From an uncultured Cohaesibacter sp. (GTDB lineage: Bacteria; Pseudomonadota; Alphaproteobacteria; Rhizobiales; Cohaesibacteraceae): a stretch of DNA of 64,000 bases. The stretch is from positions 3,450,775-3,514,774 of the forward strand of contig NZ_OY781091.1 of the NCBI RefSeq assembly GCF_963676275.1, written 5' to 3'. Below, piece by piece: positions 48,057-58,991 of the stretch (positions are counted from its first letter, which is position 1; the number at the start of each line of letters is the position of its first letter). The translations under genes were made by a program, and so were the position numbers. The notes beneath the pieces are model-generated. The model was given only the letters and a program-made list of their open reading frames with translations, was not told the DNA's origin and did no database searches.

Positions 48057-48400
48057 CGATACATTTATCCTTTAACTGGAACAAGTCCTGAACGGGACGC
48101 CGCGGCCATTTGCTTCGAGCAGCAAGCACCACCCCCTGCCAGCCCCTTTCGGAAGCATCGGCGCGGAAGACGAACAAGGCCCGACAAATCCATAGACAGC
48201 TCCTGCCCATTAAGCATCCTGTCTTAACAAGAAAGCGCGTATAGTTACCATCAGAGAAATCACAATTGGGGAAAAAATGTGTCTGAATGACCAACTCCGC
48301 CCCAAATCTACACAGCAAACAGGCCATTGCAAGCAAATCCGCAACAAATCGAATGATTTGACACGACGAACAGACAAGAATTGAGCCCTCAGCAAACCAC
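48057..48400. other. bamD upstream region
   Basis: The stretch between the lpxC terminator and bamD holds the bamD promoter candidate at 48238-48265 and nothing else I can name. Confidence 0.4.
48238..48265 (-). promoter_or_regulatory. Candidate bamD promoter
   Basis: On the minus strand TTGTGA (48260-48265) and TATACG (48238-48243) are 16 bases apart, roughly 180 bases before bamD. Each matches four of six consensus bases. Confidence 0.35.
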
Positions 48401-48427
48401 AAAAAAGGGTGACCATGGTCACCCTTT
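48401..48427 (-). terminator. Intrinsic terminator of lpxC
   Basis: The perfect palindrome AAAGGGTGACCATGGTCACCCTTT (48404-48427) is extended by three more T on the minus strand, giving a 10-bp stem and a U run. It lies 40 bases past the lpxC stop. Confidence 0.85.
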
Positions 48428-48466
48428 CTAAGCTCTTATCCCTTGTCCTTGGCAGGCTTTCGGCCC

Positions 48467-49432
48467 TTAATTGGTTTCCGGCCCCAAGGCGATGCGAACG
48501 GTGGCAGCTTCCACAGCAGAGCCAACACGCGCAGATTTGCGAAAGACAGGCTCGGCTTCCACCCACTCCCAATTGCTGTCATCGGCAAAAAGCGCCTCGA
48601 GCATATTGAAGTTGAGCTTGTGCCCGCCCTTGAAGGAGCGGTAATGCGCCAGCAAAGGTGCACCAGCCAGCGACAGATCGCCAACGGCATCCAGTGTCTT
48701 GTGGCGCACGAACTCGTCGCCATAGCGCAGCCCGTCCGGATTGACGATCTTCTGCTCGTCATCAATGACAACGGAATTTTCCAGCGAAGACCCAAGCGCA
48801 TAACCCGCAGCCCAGAGACGCTCGACATCGGACATGAAGCCGAAGGTGCGGGCCAGACTGATTTCACGCTTGAAAATGTCCGGGGTCATTTCACCGTCGA
48901 AATGCTGTACCCCGATTGCCTTGCTGTCAAAATCGATGGTCACATCGAAACGCTGACCTTCATAAGGCAGCAGCTCACCGACGGAATCACCATTCTGCAC
49001 GCGAACCGGCTTCAACACTCGGATATAGCGGCGCGAATAGGGAAGTTCCTTGAGGCCCACCTGATCGATGGCATCGATATAGGCTCTGGCGCTGCCATCC
49101 ATGACCGGCACTTCATCGCCATCGATTTCAACCAGAACATTATCCACGCCATAACCGCGAAAGGCAGCCATGAGATGTTCTATCGTTGCTACCATGCCCT
49201 TCTCGGGATGGCCAATGATGGTGCACAGCCGCGTGTCGATAACGGAAGAATAATCACCCTTGATTTCAAGCTCTGTCTTCTTCTCGCGATCCACGCGCAG
49301 GAAGGTAACGCCGGAATTGGCATCGGCCGGGTGTAGAATCATTTCGACAGGTTTGCCGCTATGTACACCGACACCGGAAACCACAACACGATCTTTCAAT
49401 GTGGTTTGCTTGGCGTTTAACAGTTTGGCCAT
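48467..49432 (-). CDS. lpxC: UDP-3-O-acyl-N-acetylglucosamine deacetylase
   Basis: A 321-residue zinc enzyme performing the committed step of lipid A synthesis. Zinc ligands are His86 (TIEHLMAAF), His244 and Asp248 (RHKTLDAVGD), and the catalytic His271 lies in FKGGHKLN; these are 6-7 residues beyond their E. coli positions. The catalytic Glu is adjacent at MDGSARAYIDAI and EHLMAA. The ATG at 49432 with AGGGGCGAAATA before it is preferred; longer starts to 49492 are possible. It follows ftsZ, the usual end of the division cluster, so lipid A synthesis is linked to division. Confidence 0.96.
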   Translation of the reverse strand: MAKLLNAKQTTLKDRVVVSGVGVHSGKPVEMILHPADANSGVTFLRVDREKKTELEIKGDYSSVIDTRLCTIIGHPEKGMVATIEHLMAAFRGYGVDNVLVEIDGDEVPVMDGSARAYIDAIDQVGLKELPYSRRYIRVLKPVRVQNGDSVGELLPYEGQRFDVTIDFDSKAIGVQHFDGEMTPDIFKREISLARTFGFMSDVERLWAAGYALGSSLENSVVIDDEQKIVNPDGLRYGDEFVRHKTLDAVGDLSLAGAPLLAHYRSFKGGHKLNFNMLEALFADDSNWEWVEAEPVFRKSARVGSAVEAATVRIALGPETN

Positions 49433-49662
49433 TATTTCGCCCCTAATCGTATCCATCATTTTGCCAGATTTCACGGACAACCTGCGCTTCATGCGCGACC
49501 ACCGCTTGGCAACTACCGGTACGCTTTGCCTTTAATTCGATGTCAACATAACTTGGCAGGGTTCCGTTTACCAAATCACGCTTTCTTACCCAATGTTACG
49601 AAATCCAACACCCGCAGGAAGCAATCAAGAGCGCGGCTATTTCTCTTTATTTATAAACACTT

Positions 49663-49691
49663 AAGGCCGACGCAGAGACTGCGTCGGCCTT
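49663..49691. terminator. Hairpin between ftsZ and lpxC
   Basis: A 13-bp stem (AAGGCCGACGCAG/CTGCGTCGGCCTT) with a 3-base loop lies 40 bases past the ftsZ stop. On the minus strand the U run is poor, so readthrough into lpxC is plausible. The rest of the gap 49433-49728 is unremarkable. Confidence 0.6.
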
Positions 49692-49728
49692 TTAATAACT
49701 TCAGCTCGTGTGCCCTTGTAACAAACTG

Positions 49729-51612
49729 TTACCGGGACTGACGACGAAGAAATGCAGGAATTTCAACCTGATCCTCTTCGCTGATTCTCGGAGCCTGCTG
49801 ACCAGCATTCGTAATAGTACGACCCTGCGCATCCAGCTGACCCTGCTGCGGCTGATAACCGGCATTTGGCATCGGGCGCTGCATCTGCTGCTGCGGGCGA
49901 GGTGCGAACTCATTGAGCGGCGACCCGGAAGCAGGCATACCATTGACCGAGGACATCGGAGCCTGAGGCGCAGCCGGAGCACTCATGCGCGGCATGACGG
50001 GCATGTCATGACCACCCATGTGATGCTGCTGAGGGGCACGGGCCTGCTGAGCCTGAGGCGCATGACGAGCATCATAATGCTCCCCATCCAGCTCATCTTC
50101 ACGGCGACCAAGACCAACTGCAGCAAGGCGCTTGAGCAGGCTCATCGGACGATTTTCATCATCATGATGCTCGGTAAGCTCTTCGCGATTGCGCAGAGCG
50201 GCCAGCTCACGCTGGATCATAGGAGGCAGCTCATCAACGGACGGCATCGGACGATGCAGATTTTCCGGAACCTCTGCTGCAGGCGGAATGAAAGGCGTTG
50301 CAGCATCAACAGTTTCTTCATGGATGGCTTTTGGCGCTTCGAATTCCTCATCAACGACAGGGTCGCTTGCAGCTTCCGGCTTGAAAGGAGCGATGGAAAC
50401 GGCAGGATCCTGTTCGGAAGGACGGGCATAAGCCGGCTCGCGCACTTCAAACTGGGAGGCAATGCTTTCCTGCTGCTTGGCAACAGGAGCGGCCTCTTTC
50501 TGTGCAGGGCTTTTGCCGGAAGGCTGAGCCATATCCATCTGCTTTGGCTCTTCACGAACCGGAGCGGCCGCAGGAGCGGTCGTGGCACGCAGACGGTCAG
50601 ACAGTTCCTTCATGCGCTGATCGGCAGGAACAACGGTCTCGGACATGATCTGGTCGATGCCGGTGGCAACAACGGAAACTCGGATCATGCCTTCCATATT
50701 CTCATCGAATGTGGCGCCGAGAATGATGTTGGCATCCTCATCCACTTCCTCGCGAATACGGGTCGCAGCTTCGTCCACTTCAAACAGGGTCAGATCCTTG
50801 CCGCCGGTGATGGAAATGAGCAGCCCCTGAGCACCCTTCATGGAGATATCGTCCAGAAGCGGATTGGCAATGGCTGCTTCGGCAGCAGCAAGCGCACGGC
50901 CTTCGCCGGATGCTTCGCCGGTCCCCATCATCGCCTTGCCCATTGCACGCATGACCGAGCGTACATCAGCAAAGTCCAGATTGATGAGACCTTCCTTGAC
51001 CATCAGATCGGTGATGCAGGCAACACCTGAGTAGAGCACTTCGTCTGCCATCGAGAAGGCATCGGCGAAGGTTGTTTTCTCGTTGGCGATGCGGAACAGA
51101 TTCTGGTTCGGGATGACGATCAGCGTATCGACATTCTTTTGCAGATCTTCGATCCCGGCTTCAGCCAGCCGCATGCGGCGCTGTCCTTCGAAGTGGAATG
51201 GCTTGGTAACGACACCAACGGTCAGGATACCCTGCTCACGTGCTGCACGAGCGATAACGGGGGCAGCGCCCGTACCGGTACCACCGCCCATACCTGCGGT
51301 GATGAAAACCATATGGGAGCCATCGAGATGATCGTTGATTTCATCGATCACTTCTTCAGCAGCAGCACGCCCGACTTCAGGCTGAGATCCGGCACCGAGC
51401 CCTTCGGTGACCGCGACACCCATCTGGACAAGACGTTCTGCCCGCGACAGGCTCAACGCCTGGGCATCCGTATTGGCAACCACAAAATCGACGCCCATCA
51501 AGCCGGTGTCAATCATATTATTCACTGCGTTACCGCCAGCACCACCGACACCGAAGACCGTAATTCTCGGTTTCAATTCGGTAATATCGGGCATCTTCAA
51601 ATTGATGGTCAT
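49729..51612 (-). CDS. ftsZ: Cell division GTPase FtsZ
   Basis: A 627-residue FtsZ, longer than the usual 350-400. The tubulin-like GTPase covers about residues 15-325, with [13 protein letters not shown], the signature [11 protein letters not shown] (about 108-118) and the catalytic loop region [12 protein letters not shown] linker of nearly 290 residues, rich in Pro, Gln, Ala and Met, follows. The conserved C-terminal peptide [15 protein letters not shown] is intact and would bind FtsA. Long linkers are normal in Hyphomicrobiales. Three GANTC sites lie just upstream. Confidence 0.97.
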   Translation of the reverse strand: MTINLKMPDITELKPRITVFGVGGAGGNAVNNMIDTGLMGVDFVVANTDAQALSLSRAERLVQMGVAVTEGLGAGSQPEVGRAAAEEVIDEINDHLDGSHMVFITAGMGGGTGTGAAPVIARAAREQGILTVGVVTKPFHFEGQRRMRLAEAGIEDLQKNVDTLIVIPNQNLFRIANEKTTFADAFSMADEVLYSGVACITDLMVKEGLINLDFADVRSVMRAMGKAMMGTGEASGEGRALAAAEAAIANPLLDDISMKGAQGLLISITGGKDLTLFEVDEAATRIREEVDEDANIILGATFDENMEGMIRVSVVATGIDQIMSETVVPADQRMKELSDRLRATTAPAAAPVREEPKQMDMAQPSGKSPAQKEAAPVAKQQESIASQFEVREPAYARPSEQDPAVSIAPFKPEAASDPVVDEEFEAPKAIHEETVDAATPFIPPAAEVPENLHRPMPSVDELPPMIQRELAALRNREELTEHHDDENRPMSLLKRLAAVGLGRREDELDGEHYDARHAPQAQQARAPQQHHMGGHDMPVMPRMSAPAAPQAPMSSVNGMPASGSPLNEFAPRPQQQMQRPMPNAGYQPQQGQLDAQGRTITNAGQQAPRISEEDQVEIPAFLRRQSR

Positions 51613-51736
51613 AGTACCCTCATCTCACTGCATGGATCGAATTGCTACCGATCTCAATCCGCCTAACTGTGGAGCCACACATATTCATTTTGCTCCAGTT
51701 ACTCTATTCAATTCACTTCGAGTGAGGCAGTAGAAC

Positions 51737-51786
51737 GAATCATTCCGAACAATATACCTCAACCCCTTGATTCCGATCAACGATTC
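51737..51786. promoter_or_regulatory. Cluster of three GANTC sites upstream of ftsZ
   Basis: GAATC at 51737-51741, GATTC at 51769-51773 and GATTC at 51782-51786 lie in the 205-base gap between ftsA and ftsZ. GANTC is the target of the alphaproteobacterial cell-cycle methyltransferase CcrM. On average one site per 256 bases would be expected by chance. Confidence 0.55.
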
Positions 51787-51817
51787 ACGAGTGTTTCACG
51801 CCACTATACAGTCGAAA

Positions 51818-53137
51818 TCAGAAACTCTCCTTCAGCCACTGCCCCATTCGGGACAGATAGCCATCCGTACCGGTCAACTTTGGTTTAACCGGCACCTTCT
51901 CAAATTGCTCAATCTGGGCAACCTGCGGATAGATCATCAGCCCCACCGCAGTGGCAAAGGCAGCCCCTTTACCGATATCCGGCAATCCGGCCACCCCGAG
52001 AGGCCGCCCCAACCGGACATTGCGCCCCAGAATGCGCCTTGCGGTCTCAGCCATGCCTGTCAGCTGGCTTCCCCCTCCGGTCAGCACCACGCGCCGCCCC
52101 ACATGCCCGGCAAAGCCAGAGGCTTCGATCCGGTCACGAACCACTTCCAATATCTCTTCAACCCTTGGCTTGATAATCCTTGTCAGGGACGCCTTGGGCA
52201 CCTGATTGAGCAGATCCCTGTCGTCATCCCCCACGGGAGGAACAGCAACAAGCTCCTGATCATCGGACAGCGACAACAGCGCGCTGCCATAAAGGGTCTT
52301 GATCCGCTCGGCATCAGCCAGTCGCGTCGAAAGACCGCGCGCCAGATCCATGGTCACATGATGGCCACCCATGGCCACGGCATCCGAATGCACAAACTGG
52401 CCATTGACGAAAATGGAAAGCGAGGTCGTGCCACCGCCAAGATCAACGCAGGCAACACCAAGCTCGGATTCATCGTCCACCAGACAGGCGAGCCCCGAGG
52501 CATAGGGCGTCGCCACCATCGCAGCCACATCCAGATGGCAGCGATTGATGCACAATTCCAGATTCTTGAGTGGCGCCGTCTGGGCGGTAACAACATGCAT
52601 GTCCACGGCCAAATCATCGCCCACCATACCGCGCGGATCGCGAATGCCCTTGCCCCCATCGAGCGAATAGCCGATGGGCATGGAATGCACCACGGTGCGA
52701 TCGATGGTCAGCAAATGGCTGGCCCCGGCCTGCAACACGCGACGTATATCCACCTCATCCACCTTGTGGCCACTCAGTGAAACCGACGCGCTCAGAGTGT
52801 CACTCTTCAAACGGCCACAGGATACGTTGACGATCAGCGACTGCACCGTCATGTCAGCCTGTGTCTCGGCAGCCGCAACCGCAAGACGGATCGAATTCTC
52901 TGCCTGATCCAGATCGACAATCACGCCGGACTTGATCCCGCGCGCCTGATGCAATCCGAAACCGAGCACCTGAATGGTATGGGTGCGATGCGGCAGCGCC
53001 TCGCTCTGCGGCCGCGGCACGAGACGCGCAATCATGCAGCAGAGCTTGGTCGAACCAACATCGAGAATAGTAATGATCTGGGACCGTTTATGCATCAACC
53101 CGCGAGCATCCCGTTTACCCCATGAAGCATTCATCAT
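51818..53137 (-). CDS. ftsA: Cell division protein FtsA
   Basis: A 439-residue actin-like protein that tethers FtsZ to the membrane. ATP-binding elements are ILDVGSTKLCCMIARL near residue 25, VACVDLGGGTTSLSIFVNG (phosphate 2) and RRVVLTGGGSQLTGM (adenosine). The 1C domain lies between. The C-terminal end MGQWLKESF is the amphipathic membrane-targeting helix. The ATG overlaps the ftsQ stop by four bases. Confidence 0.96.
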   Translation of the reverse strand: MMNASWGKRDARGLMHKRSQIITILDVGSTKLCCMIARLVPRPQSEALPHRTHTIQVLGFGLHQARGIKSGVIVDLDQAENSIRLAVAAAETQADMTVQSLIVNVSCGRLKSDTLSASVSLSGHKVDEVDIRRVLQAGASHLLTIDRTVVHSMPIGYSLDGGKGIRDPRGMVGDDLAVDMHVVTAQTAPLKNLELCINRCHLDVAAMVATPYASGLACLVDDESELGVACVDLGGGTTSLSIFVNGQFVHSDAVAMGGHHVTMDLARGLSTRLADAERIKTLYGSALLSLSDDQELVAVPPVGDDDRDLLNQVPKASLTRIIKPRVEEILEVVRDRIEASGFAGHVGRRVVLTGGGSQLTGMAETARRILGRNVRLGRPLGVAGLPDIGKGAAFATAVGLMIYPQVAQIEQFEKVPVKPKLTGTDGYLSRMGQWLKESF

Positions 53138-54045
53138 GTCTCCACCTCTTGAGGTATGTCTGCACCCAGAGTTCTTAACGTCGCCCGCCGTTTGGCAGCG
53201 GCATCCTTGCTCATGCGCACGAAAGTCCTGTCAGCAAGACGCATGTCCACGGTTGTTATATCCTTGCGCGAAAGCGCGCCCTTCTCGTCAAATGCCAGCA
53301 GCTTTTCAAGCGCATCGGCAACGCCGATCTCGGGCAATTTGGCCTGAACGCCATTTTTGAAATAAAGATCCCAACGCCGTTCGGACACATAGACCACAGC
53401 CCGTGTCTTGCGTGCGATGGAGGGGAACTGGGCCAGCAGTTCAAAGATGGAAGCGGCCTGCCGCTGGGCACCATGACCGACAACCAGAGGCAATCTGGCA
53501 AATTCGGGTGCAATGCGGTCGGTCAGAACCGAACCGTCATAGGAGATGACCGAAACGATTTCGCCCCGCTGCCAAAGCGCAAAGGGCTTCTGCTCGCGCA
53601 CCACCACCTGCAGCTTGTTCGGATAAAGCTTCTGAACCGTTGCCTCTTCGATCCAGCTCATGCTTTCCAGCTTCTTGCGGGCATCATAGGCATCGAAGGT
53701 CAGCAGCGAGCTGTCTTCGGTAATGCCCATCACCCGCAGGATGTCGGATTCAGAAACTTCCTTCTGGCCGGAAATCAGCACAGCCTCGATCTTCAGCCCG
53801 AAGACTGAGGATGCCTTCTCCAGCGTGGTCTGGTTCTCACCGCCGATCGTGGCACCATAAAGGATCGTCACGCCGAGAAAACCGACAGACAGCCCCCAGC
53901 CGAACCCGCGCGGGATCCAGGCTTCTGCGAGCGGAATGATCCGACGGTAAAGCGGCAGGCGACGCTGCTCATAGGCATAGGCGCGCGGATCCAGCGGCGC
54001 GCTTTTCCTGCGCTTGCCCGGAGCGGCCCTTTTGCCCTGATTCAT
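53134..54045 (-). CDS. ftsQ: Cell division protein FtsQ
   Basis: A 303-residue bitopic division protein that links the FtsBL pair to the divisome. A basic cytoplasmic start (NQGKRAAPGKRRKSAPLDPR) is followed by one membrane helix (about residues 43-65). A POTRA domain comes next (about 80-150: IEAVLISGQKEVSESDILRV), then the FtsQ beta domain. The ATG at 54045 has AAAGGGCAAA upstream; an earlier ATG at 54087 overlaps ddl by 34 bases and is less likely. Confidence 0.93.
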   Translation of the reverse strand: MNQGKRAAPGKRRKSAPLDPRAYAYEQRRLPLYRRIIPLAEAWIPRGFGWGLSVGFLGVTILYGATIGGENQTTLEKASSVFGLKIEAVLISGQKEVSESDILRVMGITEDSSLLTFDAYDARKKLESMSWIEEATVQKLYPNKLQVVVREQKPFALWQRGEIVSVISYDGSVLTDRIAPEFARLPLVVGHGAQRQAASIFELLAQFPSIARKTRAVVYVSERRWDLYFKNGVQAKLPEIGVADALEKLLAFDEKGALSRKDITTVDMRLADRTFVRMSKDAAAKRRATLRTLGADIPQEVET

Positions 54046-54053
54046 TTTGCCCT

Positions 54054-54977
54054 TTATCGGTCGCACGAAGCGTCCTCCACCATCCAACTAACCAATTGCT
54101 CGAATTCCATGCCCGCATGTCTTGCCATGTCAGGCACCAAGGAGGTCGGCGTCATGCCCGGCTGGGTATTCACCTCCAGACAAATCAATTCGCCATTCTC
54201 TCCAACGCTCTCGTCATAGCGAAAATCGGCGCGGGATATTCCCTTGCAGCCGAGTGCCTGATGAGCCTTTATGGTTAACGATTGAATATATTGGTAAATA
54301 TTCGGTTTAAGATCCGCCGGTAAAATATGCGTCGAGCCGCCCGGTGCATATTTTGCGTCATAGTCATAGAAGCTATTATTGTTGGAAACGATATCGATGA
54401 TATCGAGCGCCCTGTCGCCCATCGCAGCGCAGGTCAGCTCGCGTTCGGCCACATAATGCTCAACCATGACAATGTCGCCATATGGCCAATCGGCTGAATA
54501 AAGCTCTTGCGGCGGATGCGGTTGATCCTTGCCGACAATCAGCACACCGAAACTCGATCCTTCATTGACCGGCTTGATCACATAGGGCGGCGGCAATATA
54601 TGCGCCTTGGCCGCTTCCAGTCGATGAACCACGCGGGATTCTGCCACCGGGATTCCGGCAGCACGCATGATTTCCTTGGACTTTTCCTTGTTCATGGCCA
54701 GCGAAGAGGCCATCACGCCACTATGGGTATAGGGAATGCCGAGAATTTCCAGCACGCCCTGAATGCAGCCATCCTCGCCGAATGGGCCATGCAGGGCATT
54801 GAAGGCCACATCGGGTTTCAACTCTGACAAAACAGTGGATATGTCCCTTTGAACGTCGACGCGCGTCACCTTGTATCCGGCCGCTTCCAGTGCATCTGCA
54901 CAGGCTTTGCCAGAACTCAGCGAAACCGGACGTTCGGATGACCAGCCACCCATCAACACTGCTACATGTTTTGCCAT
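54054..54977 (-). CDS. ddl: D-alanine--D-alanine ligase
   Basis: A 307-residue ATP-grasp enzyme making the D-Ala-D-Ala end of the peptidoglycan stem. Signs are [20 protein letters not shown] at the start, [19 protein letters not shown], the ATP-binding [15 protein letters not shown] and the metal-binding [13 protein letters not shown]. The ATG at 54977 begins [11 protein letters not shown], the family start. It lies eight bases before ftsQ and about 390 bases after murB, so a promoter for ddl-ftsQA is likely in that gap. Confidence 0.96.
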   Translation of the reverse strand: MAKHVAVLMGGWSSERPVSLSSGKACADALEAAGYKVTRVDVQRDISTVLSELKPDVAFNALHGPFGEDGCIQGVLEILGIPYTHSGVMASSLAMNKEKSKEIMRAAGIPVAESRVVHRLEAAKAHILPPPYVIKPVNEGSSFGVLIVGKDQPHPPQELYSADWPYGDIVMVEHYVAERELTCAAMGDRALDIIDIVSNNNSFYDYDAKYAPGGSTHILPADLKPNIYQYIQSLTIKAHQALGCKGISRADFRYDESVGENGELICLEVNTQPGMTPTSLVPDMARHAGMEFEQLVSWMVEDASCDR

Positions 54978-55368
54978 AAACCAAACCTTTCCTGCCAGAA
55001 TGCGGGCCACTAAAGCCCTTGAATGTCCCGGCCTGAAGCCTTGCATGAAAGCGAGGCCGGACGATGGCACTCTTGCAGGTCATGCAAATTGCACTTCATC
55101 TCTCCATTTATGGTTAAAAATCCCTAACAAATCATAAGCGGGAATCACTTATTTGGTTCTGCACCGCCGCCGATGGTGCAAAATGCAAGAAAAAGGCGCA
55201 TATCCGCGGTGAGAAAATCGAAGGATAAAAGTTATTTCAGGGGAAACATTTCCGGAAACAATTCACCAAAGCGCAGGCAAACAGCCATCTGCTCTGGCGC
55301 AAATCAGCATGCAGAGAGCAACCTTTGTCGCTCGTCTGCAGTGCAGTCCCTGTCCGGATCAGGACAAA
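54978..55368. other. ddl upstream region
   Basis: This 390-base gap interrupts an otherwise tight wall/division cluster. It holds TTAACCAT (minus strand, 55110-55117) in a GTTAG-GGATTTT-TAACC context and one GANTC site (55142-55146). No gene was found. Confidence 0.5.
55110..55127 (-). promoter_or_regulatory. CtrA-like element upstream of ddl-ftsQA
   Basis: The minus strand reads TTAGGGATTTTTAACCAT. This contains TTAACCAT and a near-copy of the TTAA-N7-TTAA box bound by the cell-cycle regulator CtrA, with one mismatch and a one-base shorter spacing. It lies about 135 bases before the ddl ATG. Binding is inferred. Confidence 0.4.
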
Positions 55369-56325
55369 TTAATTCTGTTGAAAGGGCGAAACCGTCTTGC
55401 CATCGAGAAAGCTGCCGATGCGCTTGATTTCCCAATGCAGCTCAATGCCCGTCATCTTGCGCACCTTGCCACGGATCATCTCGCCCAGCCGCTCGATATC
55501 TTCCGCACTGGCATCGCCGTTATTGATCAGGAAATTGGTGTGCTTGGGCGACACTTGCGCCCCGCCGAGTGTAAAGCCTCGGAACCCGGCCTCGTCCACC
55601 AGCTTCCAGGCGCTCATGCCATCGGGATTGCGGAAGGTCGAACCGCCCGTGCGTTCTCGGGTCGGCTGGTTCTCCTCGCGATAGGCCGCGACATCATCCA
55701 TCTCGGCCTTCAGCGCTTCGGGATCACCCGCCTCGCCCTGATAACTCGCTTCGGTGAAGATATAATCCGCAGGCACCGAACAGGATCGATAGCCATGGCC
55801 CAAATCATCCGGTGACAGCTTGTGAATATTGCCCTGCCGATCCATCGCCCGTGCGCCCAGAAGGCGGCGCTTGGTCTCGTCGCCATGGGCACCGGCATTC
55901 ATCCGCAAGGCCCCGCCGATCGAACCGGGAATGCCCTTGTAAAAGGCAAAACCGGCAACACCTTGCCTTGCCATCTGCTGGGCAAAGCGCATGTCGGGCA
56001 TGGCAGCGCCAACCTTGACCAGATAATTGTCGTCAACCGAGACAGAGCTGAAGGCCTTGCCAGACAGGCGGATGACCACGCCCGGCACACCACCATCGCG
56101 CACCAGAAGGTTTGAGCCCAGCCCGATGGTCGTGACAGGAATGTCCTGAGGTAAATTCTTCAGAAAATAGGAAAGATCGGCTTCATCGGCCGGATTGAAG
56201 AATAATTGTGCTGGCCCTCCCACCCGGAACCAGGTGAAGTTGGCAATGTCGAAATTGCTGGAAAGGCGACCGCGCACCTTTCCCGTCCAGTCGCCCAATT
56301 CTTCAAGCAGATCCCTGAAAGCCAT
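55369..56325 (-). CDS. murB: UDP-N-acetylenolpyruvoylglucosamine reductase
   Basis: A 318-residue FAD enzyme that reduces enolpyruvyl-UDP-GlcNAc to UDP-MurNAc. FAD-binding elements are FTWFRVGGPAQLFF, LGLGSNLLVRDGGVPGVVIR and FYKGIPGSIGGALRMNAGAH. The catalytic serine lies in ERTGGSTFRNP. Type IIa/b length. The ATG at 56325 is preceded by AGGA and lies five bases after the murC stop. Confidence 0.96.
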   Translation of the reverse strand: MAFRDLLEELGDWTGKVRGRLSSNFDIANFTWFRVGGPAQLFFNPADEADLSYFLKNLPQDIPVTTIGLGSNLLVRDGGVPGVVIRLSGKAFSSVSVDDNYLVKVGAAMPDMRFAQQMARQGVAGFAFYKGIPGSIGGALRMNAGAHGDETKRRLLGARAMDRQGNIHKLSPDDLGHGYRSCSVPADYIFTEASYQGEAGDPEALKAEMDDVAAYREENQPTRERTGGSTFRNPDGMSAWKLVDEAGFRGFTLGGAQVSPKHTNFLINNGDASAEDIERLGEMIRGKVRKMTGIELHWEIKRIGSFLDGKTVSPFQQN

Positions 56326-56330
56326 CGATC

Positions 56331-57740
56331 CTATTCTCCAGCCAGAGCCGTAAGCGCATCGGCAAGGCCATTGGCCCATGTGGTGATGCTTCCCGCCCCC
56401 AGACAGACCACATAGTCGCCCGGTTCGGCCAGTGCGCGGACACGCGCAGCCAGCCCGTCGGCAGGACCAAGCAGGGCAGCGCCCCTGTGGCCATGGCTTT
56501 TCAGCCCCTCGACCAGTGCCTCGGCATCCACCCCTTCAATCGGCTTTTCACCCGCCGGATAGACATCTGCCACAAGCACATGATCGGCGATATTCATGCA
56601 GGTGCAGAAATCCTCGAAATGATTCTGCAAGCGCGAATAGCGATGCGGCTGCATGACGGCAATCACCTTGCCTTGGGAAGCCTGACGGGCAGCCCGCATG
56701 ACAGCGGCAATTTCGACCGGATGATGGGCATAGTCATCGATGATCTCGATGCCGTTCCAGTTGCCGACGCGGGTAAAGCGACGCTTGACGCCGCCAAAGG
56801 CCGACAGGCCCTTGCGAATGGCATCAGCCGGAATTTCCAGCTCATGCGCCACGGCAATCGCCGCAGTGGCATTGGCAACATTATGCTCGCCGGGCATCGG
56901 CAGCGAAAGGCCGGAGATTTCCTCAACCGCCCCGCTTCTGCGATCACGGATCTCGACGGTGAAGCGGCTGATGCCACCGTCCGAACGTAAATCCTTGTAG
57001 CGCACATCGGCCTGCGGGTTGGTACCATAGGTCACGATCCGGCGATCCTCGATCTGCCCCACAAGGGTCTGCACCACCGGATGGTCCAGACACATGGCAG
57101 CAAAGCCGTAGAAAGGGACATTCTCCACGAAAGCCCGGAAAGCGTCCTTCACCGCATCATAGGTGTGATAGTGGTCCAGATGTTCCGGATCAATATTGGT
57201 CACGATGGCAATATCGGCCGGCAGCTTGACGAAGGTACCGTCGGACTCGTCCGCTTCCACAACCATCCAGTCGCCATCCCCCATCCGGGCATTGGTGCCA
57301 TAGGCATTGATGATGCCGCCATTGATGACCGTCGGGTCCATGCCACCGGCATCCAGCAGAGCGGCAACCAGCGAGGTCGTCGTGGTCTTGCCATGAGTAC
57401 CGCCAATGGCGATGGCTTCCTTGAAGCGCATCAGTTCGGCCAGCATCTCGGCACGACGGACCACAGGCAACAGCCGTGCGCGGGCTTCCTTGAGTTCGGG
57501 ATTGTCCGACTTGATGGCGGAAGAGACGACAACCACCTGCGCATCGCCGATATTCTCGGCGGCATGACCGACCATCACCTTGATGCCCTGCTCGCGCAGG
57601 CGCACCACATTGGCCCCTTCGGCAATATCACTGCCCTGCACCCTATAGCCGAGCTTGACCAGCACTTCGGCAATACCGGACATGCCGATCCCGCCGATCC
57701 CGACAAAATGGACCGGACCAATATTCTGAGGCATCTTCAT
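56331..57740 (-). CDS. murC: UDP-N-acetylmuramate--L-alanine ligase
   Basis: A 469-residue ATP-dependent ligase that adds the first amino acid of the peptidoglycan stem. The UDP-binding start [17 protein letters not shown], the P-loop [19 protein letters not shown] (about 113-131) and [12 protein letters not shown] are clear. The C-terminal domain carries [12 protein letters not shown]. Its start overlaps the murG stop by four bases. Confidence 0.97.
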   Translation of the reverse strand: MKMPQNIGPVHFVGIGGIGMSGIAEVLVKLGYRVQGSDIAEGANVVRLREQGIKVMVGHAAENIGDAQVVVVSSAIKSDNPELKEARARLLPVVRRAEMLAELMRFKEAIAIGGTHGKTTTTSLVAALLDAGGMDPTVINGGIINAYGTNARMGDGDWMVVEADESDGTFVKLPADIAIVTNIDPEHLDHYHTYDAVKDAFRAFVENVPFYGFAAMCLDHPVVQTLVGQIEDRRIVTYGTNPQADVRYKDLRSDGGISRFTVEIRDRRSGAVEEISGLSLPMPGEHNVANATAAIAVAHELEIPADAIRKGLSAFGGVKRRFTRVGNWNGIEIIDDYAHHPVEIAAVMRAARQASQGKVIAVMQPHRYSRLQNHFEDFCTCMNIADHVLVADVYPAGEKPIEGVDAEALVEGLKSHGHRGAALLGPADGLAARVRALAEPGDYVVCLGAGSITTWANGLADALTALAGE

Positions 57741-58846
57741 TTGGCAACTCCTGTATCACCACCAGCCAATTGTTCCACCAGATCAGCCAGCCTGTCGGCG
57801 GCATCCAGCTTGCCCTGCCCGCGCGCAGCTTCTGCTGCTGCTGTGAGCTTGTCGGGATTGGCGATCAAATCTTCAAGCAAATCGGAAATATCATTCGGCC
57901 GCATGCCGCGCTGTTGCAAAACCCATGCGCCGCCCACTTCTTCAAGGGTCTTGGCATTGGCATGCTGGTCCTGATCAAGGGTTCCGGGCAGCGGCACCAG
58001 AATGGCAGGGCGACCGATCGCCGCCACCTCGCTCACGGTGGATGCACCGGAGCGGCAGACAATCAGATGTGCAGCAGCATATTTCTGCGGAATATCGGAA
58101 AAGAAGGGGGCCAGTTCGGCATCAAACCCCAGTTCGCGATAGCCGGTCTTGACCCGGAGCAGATCTTCCGGGCGACATTGCTGCACAAGGCGGATCCGAT
58201 CCCGTATCTCCTTGGAAAGGCGACCAAGGGCTCCGGGCATATATTCGGAGAAGAAACGCGCCCCTTGCGACCCGCCGGTCACAACAATGCGAATGTCCCC
58301 GCCATCGGTCACCGGCTCATAAGGCATCTGGGCTGCGGCCAGAAAATTCGGACGGACCGGATTGCCCGTCATGGTGATTTTCTGCTCCAGCCCTTCTGCC
58401 CCTTTACGGATCGGGAAGCTGGCCGCAATGGCATTTGCACCCTTGGCAAGAAAGCGGTTGGCCCGCCCCATCACGCCATTGGCCTCATGCAGACAACTGG
58501 GAACACCCAGCGAGCGGGCAGCCAGCATCGGCGGCACGGTGGGGTAGCCGCCAAAGCCGACCACGACATCTGGCGCAAGCGACTTGATCAGCCTGCGCGC
58601 TGCCATATAGCCCCTGGCAAGCTTGAGCATTGCCTTGGCCATCTTGACGGGATTTCTGACAGAAGGGGTCGCCGAAGGAATGATCGTTATGCTTTCAGCC
58701 GGGAAGTCCTGCCCATATTGCGTCGCACGGCCATCGGTTGCCAGATGCACATGCCAGCCGCGCTCGATCAGCGCATGGGCCAGAGCCTGAGCGGGAAACA
58801 GATGACCGCCGGTCCCTCCGGCCGTCAGCAAAACAGTTTTCGTCAT
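57737..58846 (-). CDS. murG: Undecaprenyl-PP-MurNAc-pentapeptide GlcNAc transferase (lipid II synthase)
   Basis: A 369-residue GT28 glycosyltransferase at the inner face of the membrane, converting lipid I to lipid II. The glycine-rich loop [16 protein letters not shown] at the start and [14 protein letters not shown] mark the acceptor and donor domains. The UDP-GlcNAc-binding [20 protein letters not shown] follows. It lies 145 bases after ftsW. Confidence 0.96.
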   Translation of the reverse strand: MTKTVLLTAGGTGGHLFPAQALAHALIERGWHVHLATDGRATQYGQDFPAESITIIPSATPSVRNPVKMAKAMLKLARGYMAARRLIKSLAPDVVVGFGGYPTVPPMLAARSLGVPSCLHEANGVMGRANRFLAKGANAIAASFPIRKGAEGLEQKITMTGNPVRPNFLAAAQMPYEPVTDGGDIRIVVTGGSQGARFFSEYMPGALGRLSKEIRDRIRLVQQCRPEDLLRVKTGYRELGFDAELAPFFSDIPQKYAAAHLIVCRSGASTVSEVAAIGRPAILVPLPGTLDQDQHANAKTLEEVGGAWVLQQRGMRPNDISDLLEDLIANPDKLTAAAEAARGQGKLDAADRLADLVEQLAGGDTGVAK

Positions 58847-58991
58847 TCATCAATCCACCTTGTTGGTGGCTCCTTCCATGCAGATGCCCGAGGCACTTTT
58901 CCGGCAATAACAAGAGGTGCCAGCAGGCTTTCCTTGCGGGTCCTCCGCATAGTCCTATCTGCAAAGTCTGTCAACTTTTGGACGACCGCCA

